NCBI GenBank assembly: GCA_964515115.1
Contig: CAZESB010000001.1
Span: 62,001 to 126,000 of the forward strand
DNA: 64,000 nucleotides
Reading direction: 5' to 3'
DNA from: UBA1370 sp964515115
Lineage (GTDB): Bacteria; Patescibacteriota; Microgenomatia; UBA1400; PJMF01
Position numbers and translations under genes: made by a program
Shown here: positions 57,493 through 64,000 of the stretch, piece by piece
Layout of the letters: each line of letters begins with the position of its first letter
How positions within the stretch are numbered: the first letter of the stretch is position 1
The notes under the pieces: model-generated
What the model was told of the DNA's origin: nothing
What the model saw: only the letters and a program-made list of their open reading frames with translations
Databases searched by the model: none

Positions 57493-58428
57493 ATGAAACT
57501 CTCTACTCTGCCCCGCCCCGCTGTGGTGGCTTTTTTGGAACATCTCGAGGTGGAGCGCAACTTGAGCCGCCTGACTATCCGCAATTACCGCCATTACTTG
57601 ACTGTTTTTCTTGATTGGTTTGAGGTCGAGGGCCATAAGGACCTCAAGGAACTCGACCAGGACTTGGTGAGGAAGTACCGGGTGTTTCTGGCCAACTACC
57701 TGAACAGTCAAAGCCGAGATCTCTCCAAGAAAACGCAGAGTTTTTACATTATTGCCCTCAGGTCTTTGCTTAAATATTTAGTCAAAAACGATCTGCCGGT
57801 GCTGCAGCCGCAAAAAATTGACCTGCCCAAGGCCGAGTCGAGTCACATGCAGTTTCTTAATCGCGAAAAAATTGAGTTGTTATTGTCCCAACCGCTGCTT
57901 TCCAGTCAAACGGGGTTGCGGGATAAAGCGATTTTGGAAGTGCTATTTTCCACTGGCCTGCGGGTGAGTGAGTTGGTGAGCTTGGATCGTGATCAGGTGG
58001 ATTTAGATTCCCAAGAATTTGGGGTAATTGGTAAAGGGCGCCGGCCGCGGGTAGTTTTTCTCAGTGATCGGGCCGCCGACTGGTTGGGGCGCTGGCTCCA
58101 CTCCCGCGAAGACAACTGGCAGCCGGTTTTTATTCGCTTTACGGGCAAACAGCCGGAAATTACTTCCGACGGCAGCGAGATGCGTCTAACCACTCGCAGC
58201 GTGCAACGCCTTGTTGATAAGTACTGCCGCAAAGCTCACCTGCCGGTTAAGATCAGTCCTCACGGCATCCGGCACAGTTTTGCTACCGATTTGCTCCAAA
58301 ATGGCGCTGGCATTCGGGATGTTCAGGAACTGCTCGGCCACAAAAGTATTGCCACTACTCAAATTTACACTCACGTCACTCGGCCGGAGCTGAAAAAAAT
58401 CCATCAAAAACATCATTCTAAGCTTTAA
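57493..58428 (+). CDS. xerC: Tyrosine recombinase of the XerC/XerD type
   Basis: The 311-aa protein has an N-terminal SAM-like DNA-binding domain (about 1-105) and a catalytic domain with R157 (STGLRVSEL), K181 (GKGRR), H257 and R260 (PHGIRHSFA), H283 (LLGHKSIATT) and Y292 (IYTHV). All six catalytic residues are present. The length suits XerC/XerD, which resolve chromosome dimers, rather than an integrase. Only one such gene is seen here. Its site (dif) was not found with confidence; the 56-kb region and an AT-rich stretch before the gap are candidates. Confidence 0.92.
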   Translation: MKLSTLPRPAVVAFLEHLEVERNLSRLTIRNYRHYLTVFLDWFEVEGHKDLKELDQDLVRKYRVFLANYLNSQSRDLSKKTQSFYIIALRSLLKYLVKNDLPVLQPQKIDLPKAESSHMQFLNREKIELLLSQPLLSSQTGLRDKAILEVLFSTGLRVSELVSLDRDQVDLDSQEFGVIGKGRRPRVVFLSDRAADWLGRWLHSREDNWQPVFIRFTGKQPEITSDGSEMRLTTRSVQRLVDKYCRKAHLPVKISPHGIRHSFATDLLQNGAGIRDVQELLGHKSIATTQIYTHVTRPELKKIHQKHHSKL

Positions 58429-58552
58429 GATATCAAAAAATCCCAATAAATCAGCGTTTTTATAGTATTATTTTTTCGACACTCACCTAGATATTGACTA
58501 AATTTTCGTTTAAAATGAATATATTATATTTACGGCTGTGCTATGTCTAAAA
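58429..58552. other. AT-rich region before the scaffold gap
   Basis: No gene is present. TTGACT (about 58493-58498) and AT-rich elements (TATATTATATT near 58520) suggest a promoter for the surface protein. A GAATATATTATATTTACG stretch is weakly dif-like. The sequence ends in TATGTCTAAAA at the gap edge. Confidence 0.4.
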
Positions 58553-58652
58553 NNNNNNNNNNNNNNNNNNNNNNNNNNNNNNNNNNNNNNNNNNNNNNNN
58601 NNNNNNNNNNNNNNNNNNNNNNNNNNNNNNNNNNNNNNNNNNNNNNNNNNNN
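58553..58652. other. Scaffold gap of 100 N
   Basis: Exactly 100 N separate two contigs. The 11 nt before the gap (TATGTCTAAAA, 58542-58552) are identical to the 11 nt after it (58653-58663), so the contigs may simply overlap and the gap may be artificial. Reading through the N is not meaningful. Confidence 0.95.
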
Positions 58653-58653
58653 T

Positions 58654-61600
58654 ATGTCTAAAAATTGGATGCAACTATTTTTTGTGCGTGTTTTAGATCA
58701 ACTTAAAACATGTCAAGAGCTTTTCTTGCGGATCAATCCGCAAACACGCCAATTGATTCAATTGGCTTTTATAGCGGGTATCCTTTTTAATATTACCGTT
58801 CTCCCCTTTTTCTACTTTAAATTTACTTCCAAAGCCGCCCCTACCCCCACTCTTTCAATCACGCGCGATGCCACATCTATTACTACAGACGATGGTACGC
58901 GTCGGATCGTGTCGAGTAATGCTGACGTAGCCTTTGGCAAAAAGCTCTACCATACTTCTATAAATAACGGCAACACCAACCTTATCTTGAGCGACGATGG
59001 TTGTGGTGCCGGCTTGGCTCAGTTGGTCGGTTTCTGGGAATGTCAGACAGCTGCAATTTTCGAATTACTTGAGGCCACCCCTACCCGAGCCAGTGTCAAC
59101 AGCGAACAAAGCCCCACCGAGATGGGTGTGCGCTGGTTTACTTATCCCGATGGCAGGAGCTACGTCGAAATGTTGAGGGCTGTGACTTTTTTGAACATCG
59201 CTAACCAAAAAAATCCTACTGATCCACAATTTCGAGCGCTTGATGCCGTTAACTGGACTATGACCTTGTCTGATACCACTAATGACAATTATGCCGGCAC
59301 CAGCGTCATTCCTTATAGGATGACCGATTTAGCGGGACCTGCTAATTGGGCTACAGGTCATCCCACTGGTGAGGGGTGGTGGAAAAGCCATGATGGTTTT
59401 ACCACTGGCTTGATGCTTTTTGATCTCAGTGAGTTCAGGGCCAACGCTGACCAGACGACAAGGAGCTTAAACGACTATCGCAATCCTGATGACCTTACGG
59501 ATGGCCTGACGGTAGGCAGCGCCTGGTTTAGCGATGACGAATATACGGCTTCTCCCTCTGACTATTTTAATGAGCATGAGGGAACCTACAATTTGCAAGT
59601 AAGTAATAATAGGGTTTCATTCGAACTGGATGGTCAAGCCATTAACCGTGTTAGGCCTGTCTTCAAACTTAGGAGATGGCGCTCCTTGAATGATCCCGCC
59701 TTGTTAAGTGTGGGGGGTGTGGATAAGGAAAATGGCACTGATTTTAATGCGGACATCATTCCTTTTACCGAGTCATGGTTCTATGACAGTTCAGACAATC
59801 ACTATACTCTTATTGGTGATGCCGGGTTGATTTCTTCTTTTAATGAGTATCTCTATGATATTGAGAATAACTACACCATTCCGTTCCTTGGTAATGAAAC
59901 TGGAGATTATATAGCCTTTGGTTCGCCTCACCAGTTTAGTGGTGTTAATCTGGCTTTTGTAGAAGCTGGTGCAGGAGATTCGCCTCAACTTGCCTGGGAA
60001 TACTGGAATGGTTCATCATGGGCGGCTATTCCCTCAGTGCAGGAAACAAAAGAAGGGGCGCGGCACATGACTGCAGCTGGCGCGGTTTTTTGGACCGAGG
60101 AACTAGCTGGTTGGTCGCCGCTTCAGCTCAATGCCGGCCGCCGCAATCTTTTTTATGTCCGCGCCCGCCTGACATCAGGTGACTACGGTATCAGTCAGCC
60201 GACTGAGGAAAAAATTGCCACCGATATTATGATCACGCAGTATTTTGGCAATGTCACGGCTGATAACACCACTATCACCATTTCCGAAGATAGCTCGCCG
60301 CCGGTAATTACGCTCACGAGCGTGATTGATCCTACCAACGATTCTAACCCTGAGATCTTAGGTATTGCCGAAGATGAGGTTGCCACAGTCGCCAGCGTTG
60401 AGTATCAGATTGATGGCACGGAGGGAAGTTGGTCGGATTGTGAAGCGGTAGATGGTGAGTATAACGAAGCAACGGAAGAGTTTTCCTGCTCGGTTAACCC
60501 GTCGTTGTCGGAAGGAAGCCACACCATTTACCTAAGAGCGACCGATGTTAATGGCCAGACGACAGATCCGGCGGATTATGTAAATAGTACTTTTGTTGTT
60601 GATATTCAGCTGCCGATTACAAATGCCACCGAGGTGAGTTTTGCCGGATTATCAGCTGAAGGCTGGACGAAAAATCAACCAACCGCGACTTGGGTTAGCG
60701 CCGAGGACAATCCTGGCGGCAGCGGCTTAGCCGGTTATTGCTTGGCTCTTGATGAGGTAGATGAAGGCATGTCTTCCCTATTGGATCCGGCCATAACCAG
60801 CGGTATTTTGACGGACTTTGATGATGGTGTGGCGTTGGGTGCTTGCCCCTTTGTGGTGGAGGGCGAAACTTTTGATTTCAGCGCTGTCGCGGGTCTTACC
60901 TTTACAGTCGGTAAGCAGTATAACCTTAGTCTGAAAGCAGTTGATCAAGCGGGGAACGTTTATTCTGGCGAAGTCAGTGAGTATCAGGATTTGGCTTTCT
61001 TTAAGTATGATAACGTGCCGCCAAATAATCCTGATTACATTTCTTTGCCTGGAGATTTTATTGCTACCAAGAATGCCACGATTACCTGGCCGACTGTGGG
61101 TGATGGCGCGCCGTGGGATGGAGCTTCTGGCGTGGCTGGTTTGCAATACCGGATTGGGGCCGACGCTCCCTGGTACGGAGACAACCACAACGGCGCGCAG
61201 GACATGACGGATCTACTGGAAAATGATGGCGCTTATACAACTTTCAGTGATATCGACTTTGCTCTTATTCAAGAGGGCGCCAACACCATCTATGTGCGAA
61301 CATGGGATAACGCCGGCAATGTGTCCACCAATTACGTGACAGGTGTCCTTAAAGTTAACTCCACTGCTCCTTCCGCTCCTCAAAACCTGGTGGTCGACCC
61401 AAGCGACAATCAGGTTAATAGTTACGCTTTCTCTTGGGAAGTACCCGGGACATTTCTTGGCCAGGCCGCCAAAATTGATTACTGCTACGCTATCAATAGA
61501 CTACCCTCAACCAGTACTTGTACCCACACCAATCCTGGACAGACTACTCTGGCCGCCGATGCTTTTGCCACTCAGCCTGGTGTTAATACTTTCTATCTGG

Positions 61601-63240
61601 TTGCCCGGGATGAAGCCGGCAATATCAATTATGAGGCGTATGCCTCAGTTTCATTTTCTTATTCTGGATCAGCACCTGGGATGGTGAGAAACCTTGATGT
61701 TTCAGATATTTCGATTAAAGCCAGCTCCAGTTGGAAGTTGGCACTGGCTTGGGATGAGCCGGAAGATACCGGAGCTGGCGTTAGCAGCTATAAAATTTTC
61801 CGGTCTGCTAGCGCGGGTTCTTGTTCTGAAACCCCAACCAAGTTCAGCGAAATAGGCTCTACGGCAGGCAGCTCTTTTGTCGATGCTGGTCTCAATCAAC
61901 AAAATTACTACTACTGCCTCAAAGCTTGTGACAGCGCCAACAATTGCTCGGCTTACTCTTCAACGGTGACTGGCTATCCAGATGGGCGCTACACGACACC
62001 CGCCACTCTCCAATCGGGTCCCAGCGTTGCCGATGTCACTACACGTAAGGCCAGAATCAGCTGGACGACCAACCGAACCTCCGATTCCAAGATAGCTTTT
62101 GGCACAACTTCAGAAGAATATTACGATGAAGAGCCTTCGAATTCTTCGCAAGTGATCGACCATGTTATCAATCTTAACAACCTAACTCCAGGAACCACTT
62201 ACTACTACCTGGCTAAATGGACTGACGAAGATGGCAACACTGGTACCGCAGAGGAAAAATCTTTCACCACTAAGCCGCCACCTACAATTGCCAGCGTTCA
62301 AGAATCGGATGTGGGGCTTTCATCTGCCATAGTGAACTTCACGGTCAAAGATGCTGCCAAGGTGGCTATTCTTTATGGAAAAACCAGTGAGTATGGCAAT
62401 TCTTCTGTCATCAACACTGCACTCAGTGAGTCATCCTATTCAGTGAAACTTAACGAACTTACAGACGGCACTACTTACCACTACAAGCTCCGGCTTTATG
62501 ACGAAGATGGTCAGGAGTATGATTTTGAAGATCACCAGTTTACCACGTTGCCGCGCCCAAAGATTGCCAATGTTCGGATCCAGCAGGTTAGGGGGACCGC
62601 CCAATCAACGATTTTGGTTAGTTGGCAAAGCAACACTGAAATTTCCAGCATCGCCACTTTTTATCCTGAGGACAATCCGAACGAAGCACTCGATGAAGTG
62701 AGTGTAGCCTTAAAAACTGATCACAAGCTACTGATTCAAGGTCTCGCACCTCGGACACCCTACGTGCTTACTATTAGTGGCCGCGATAAAGTGGGTAACG
62801 AGGCTTTTTCCGCGGCGCACCGTTTTACTACTGCTATAGACTCCCGACCGCCGATGATTTCCGATTTCACAGTAGAGGGAGCCAATGTACCGCCGGTAGG
62901 CTCAACCGGACAGCAGACAAATACGCAGTTTATTGTTACCTGGAATACAGACGAGCCCTCAACTTCCCAAGTAGAGTTTGGAGAAGGTTCGGGCGCGGAG
63001 TATCCCTTCAAAACCCAGGATGATCTTAACCTCAAGACTAATCACTTGGTAGTCATTTCTGGCTTAACACCTTCGAAAGTGTACCATTTGAGAGCGATAT
63101 CAAAAGATCGCGCTGGTAACATGAGCTACTCGGTGGATGCAGTTACCATTACGCCGAAAAATACTGAAAATGCCTTAAATCTTATCTTTACCAATCTACA
63201 AGAAGCTTTTGGCTTCCTCGGCAGCCTGAAAGTAGAATGA
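58654..63240 (+). CDS. Giant surface-anchored protein with Ig-like and fibronectin-like repeats
   Basis: Reading from the ATG after the gap gives 1528 aa. An N-terminal membrane segment (LIQLAFIAGILFNITVLPFFYF, about 35-56) is followed by a large unrecognised region, then beta-sandwich repeats: an Ig-like domain near SPPVITLTSVIDPTNDSNPEILGIAEDE, several Ig-like units with YVRTWDNAGNVS motifs, and at least four fibronectin III-like units with ISWTTNRTSDSKIAFGTT, TPGTTYYYLAKWTDEDGN and similar ends. Cys pairs recur. It probably forms a surface fibre or coat. The start is uncertain because of the gap. An ABC ATPase gene overlaps its stop. Confidence 0.85.
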   Translation: MSKNWMQLFFVRVLDQLKTCQELFLRINPQTRQLIQLAFIAGILFNITVLPFFYFKFTSKAAPTPTLSITRDATSITTDDGTRRIVSSNADVAFGKKLYHTSINNGNTNLILSDDGCGAGLAQLVGFWECQTAAIFELLEATPTRASVNSEQSPTEMGVRWFTYPDGRSYVEMLRAVTFLNIANQKNPTDPQFRALDAVNWTMTLSDTTNDNYAGTSVIPYRMTDLAGPANWATGHPTGEGWWKSHDGFTTGLMLFDLSEFRANADQTTRSLNDYRNPDDLTDGLTVGSAWFSDDEYTASPSDYFNEHEGTYNLQVSNNRVSFELDGQAINRVRPVFKLRRWRSLNDPALLSVGGVDKENGTDFNADIIPFTESWFYDSSDNHYTLIGDAGLISSFNEYLYDIENNYTIPFLGNETGDYIAFGSPHQFSGVNLAFVEAGAGDSPQLAWEYWNGSSWAAIPSVQETKEGARHMTAAGAVFWTEELAGWSPLQLNAGRRNLFYVRARLTSGDYGISQPTEEKIATDIMITQYFGNVTADNTTITISEDSSPPVITLTSVIDPTNDSNPEILGIAEDEVATVASVEYQIDGTEGSWSDCEAVDGEYNEATEEFSCSVNPSLSEGSHTIYLRATDVNGQTTDPADYVNSTFVVDIQLPITNATEVSFAGLSAEGWTKNQPTATWVSAEDNPGGSGLAGYCLALDEVDEGMSSLLDPAITSGILTDFDDGVALGACPFVVEGETFDFSAVAGLTFTVGKQYNLSLKAVDQAGNVYSGEVSEYQDLAFFKYDNVPPNNPDYISLPGDFIATKNATITWPTVGDGAPWDGASGVAGLQYRIGADAPWYGDNHNGAQDMTDLLENDGAYTTFSDIDFALIQEGANTIYVRTWDNAGNVSTNYVTGVLKVNSTAPSAPQNLVVDPSDNQVNSYAFSWEVPGTFLGQAAKIDYCYAINRLPSTSTCTHTNPGQTTLAADAFATQPGVNTFYLVARDEAGNINYEAYASVSFSYSGSAPGMVRNLDVSDISIKASSSWKLALAWDEPEDTGAGVSSYKIFRSASAGSCSETPTKFSEIGSTAGSSFVDAGLNQQNYYYCLKACDSANNCSAYSSTVTGYPDGRYTTPATLQSGPSVADVTTRKARISWTTNRTSDSKIAFGTTSEEYYDEEPSNSSQVIDHVINLNNLTPGTTYYYLAKWTDEDGNTGTAEEKSFTTKPPPTIASVQESDVGLSSAIVNFTVKDAAKVAILYGKTSEYGNSSVINTALSESSYSVKLNELTDGTTYHYKLRLYDEDGQEYDFEDHQFTTLPRPKIANVRIQQVRGTAQSTILVSWQSNTEISSIATFYPEDNPNEALDEVSVALKTDHKLLIQGLAPRTPYVLTISGRDKVGNEAFSAAHRFTTAIDSRPPMISDFTVEGANVPPVGSTGQQTNTQFIVTWNTDEPSTSQVEFGEGSGAEYPFKTQDDLNLKTNHLVVISGLTPSKVYHLRAISKDRAGNMSYSVDAVTITPKNTENALNLIFTNLQEAFGFLGSLKVE

Positions 63241-64000
63241 TGTCCGATATAATTATTAGTACCGACCGCCTTTCTAAGTCTTTTGTGATTGGCAACCAAA
63301 CTATAGCTGTTCTCAAAGACATTACCATCGAAGTGATGGAGGGTGATTTTGTTATCATTGTTGGCCCATCAGGCTCGGGAAAATCAACCCTACTACACTC
63401 GCTCCTTGGTCTTGAGCCGCCAACTTCAGGCAAAGTCTTTTTCAGGGGGAAAAACCTTTACACTCAGTTTCCACTCGAAGATGATCGCTCGGAGTTTCGC
63501 AAGCAACACATTGGTATGGTTTACCAGCAGCCGAATTGGGTGAAGTCGCTCAACGTGGTTGAAAATACCGCTTTTCCGATGATGCTGCTCGGCCACGATC
63601 TAGAAGAGATGTTGCCCAAAGCTCATAAATTACTTGGGGAGTTTGGCTTGAGTGATTGGGCGGAAAACGTTCCTTCCGAGCTTTCCTCAGGTCAGCAGCA
63701 AAAAGTGGCCCTGATGCGAGCGCTCATTACTAATCCCTCTGTCATCATTGCCGACGAGCCCACCGGCAACCTAGATTACCTGTCGAGTCAGAACTTAATG
63801 AAACTGCTGCTGCAGCTCAATGAGAAGCAACAAAAAACCATCATTCTCGTTACTCATGACCTTGAATATCTGCGCTACGCCAAAACCGCTATCCAAATTA
63901 TGGATGGTCAAGTAATCGGTGTTTACCGTGGTCAGGATAAGAAAAAGCTGGTGGCTTCACTCAAAGCCGTCGCGAAAAAACTGGACGAAACTTTAGTCGA
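63240..64000 (+). CDS. ABC transporter ATP-binding protein (LolD/MacB-like), 3' end outside the window
   Basis: About 253 codons are visible. Walker A GPSGSGKST, Q-loop VYQQPNWV, signature LSSGQQQKVALMRAL, Walker B VIIADEPTGNLD and H-loop LVTHD are all present, in the arrangement of LolD/MacB-type ATPases that pair with FtsX-like permeases. The ATG shares its A with the TGA stop of the surface protein gene (TGATG), so the two are translationally coupled. It may help export or anchor the surface protein, but the permease is outside the window. Confidence 0.93.
   Translation, partial: MSDIIISTDRLSKSFVIGNQTIAVLKDITIEVMEGDFVIIVGPSGSGKSTLLHSLLGLEPPTSGKVFFRGKNLYTQFPLEDDRSEFRKQHIGMVYQQPNWVKSLNVVENTAFPMMLLGHDLEEMLPKAHKLLGEFGLSDWAENVPSELSSGQQQKVALMRALITNPSVIIADEPTGNLDYLSSQNLMKLLLQLNEKQQKTIILVTHDLEYLRYAKTAIQIMDGQVIGVYRGQDKKKLVASLKAVAKKLDETLV

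Noticed and set aside
58510..58535. dif site for Xer recombination before the gap
   Set aside because: GAATATATTATATTTACG resembles Firmicute dif only loosely, lacks clear 11-bp arms, and is explained as an AT-rich promoter.
58543..58653. Coding sequence through the N gap giving a longer surface protein
   Set aside because: The residues would be unknown, and the identical 11-nt flanks show that the left ATG is probably the same codon as the right one.
1..64000. Recoded TGA (code 25 or 4)
   Set aside because: Several genes end at TGA, including the MBL-fold protein at 36133 and the surface protein at 63240, and no conserved protein contains in-frame TGA.
1..64000. CRISPR array, insertion sequence or prophage
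   Set aside because: No regularly spaced repeats, transposase or phage structural gene were seen; the Xer gene looks chromosomal.

Overview
The window looks like a stretch of a small-genome bacterium of the Candidate Phyla Radiation (Patescibacteria), perhaps a Microgenomates-like lineage. This is an inference from gene content and style: densely packed short operons, many small unrecognised proteins, shortened versions of universal factors (EF-Ts 153 aa, YebC 207 aa), tRNA genes without an encoded CCA, and mostly DNA metabolism, translation, cell-surface and salvage genes. TGA, TAA and TAG all serve as stops, so the standard bacterial code applies. There are no rRNA genes, CRISPR arrays or insertion sequences. 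A 100-N scaffold gap lies at 58553-58652.

Layout. 0-9.3 kb: a MurF-like ligase (partial), dprA-topA, then a nearly complete dTMP route (dcd-thyA on the minus strand, a DHFR-like gene, dut and tmk on the plus strand) and recR. 9.3-17.6 kb: a divergent PP2C-like phosphatase, hpf behind a terminator-like hairpin, a run of glutamine-rich and helical proteins of unknown role, cysS and purA. 17.6-24.3 kb: a lipoprotein, an SF1B helicase, a phosphoribosyltransferase, a secreted coiled-coil protein, an exported alpha/beta hydrolase, an AbrB-VapC toxin-antitoxin pair and ychF. 24.3-29.6 kb: rpsF-ssb-rpsR, ctpA-htrA proteases, prfA and rpmE. 29.6-38.4 kb: an EamA transporter, hisS, a candidate small RNA, a MazG-like hydrolase, tRNA-Ala(CGC), an M24 peptidase, two exported proteins, a metallo-beta-lactamase-fold protein, dnaB and tRNA-Leu(CAA). 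38.5-41.3 kb: an Lgt-like protein lacking catalytic residues, lspA, an RluA/RluD-family pseudouridine synthase and a second phosphoribosyltransferase. 41.3-45.2 kb: a consensus promoter with a long leader, an NAT-like/Nudix-like fusion, an alpha/beta hydrolase, a TIM-barrel protein and an HD hydrolase. 45.2-55.9 kb: glyA, nfo, folD, rpsB-tsf, divergent queA/tgt, an LCP-like/LytR_C protein, a TPR protein, yebC and a seven-helix membrane protein. 55.9-57 kb: 1.1 kb without a convincing gene, containing one DnaA box and several repeats. 57-64 kb: a small helical protein, a Xer-type recombinase, the gap, a giant surface protein and a LolD/MacB-like ABC ATPase cut by the window end.

How the genes work together. 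Dcd, Dut, ThyA, DHFR and Tmk form the pyrimidine deoxynucleotide route to dTDP, and GlyA and FolD supply and interconvert the folate one-carbon units ThyA uses. DprA, TopA, RecR, DnaB, SSB, the Dda/RecD-like helicase, Nfo and Xer cover DNA handling. Cell-surface functions are spread along the window.

The most striking regional pattern is promoter placement. In about twenty genes a -10-like hexamer (TATAAT, TACAAT, TATACT) sits only 6-10 nt before the start codon and there is no Shine-Dalgarno sequence, which predicts leaderless mRNAs. Genes inside operons, and those with longer leaders, carry GGAG-like ribosome sites. I used this rule to choose several starts. Best leads for novelty: the queA/tgt double leaderless promoter with a perfect palindrome, a candidate minus-strand small RNA at about 31.95-32.09 kb, the 41.3 kb promoter-operator-leader ahead of the NAT-like/Nudix-like fusion, and the repeat-rich 56 kb non-coding region.
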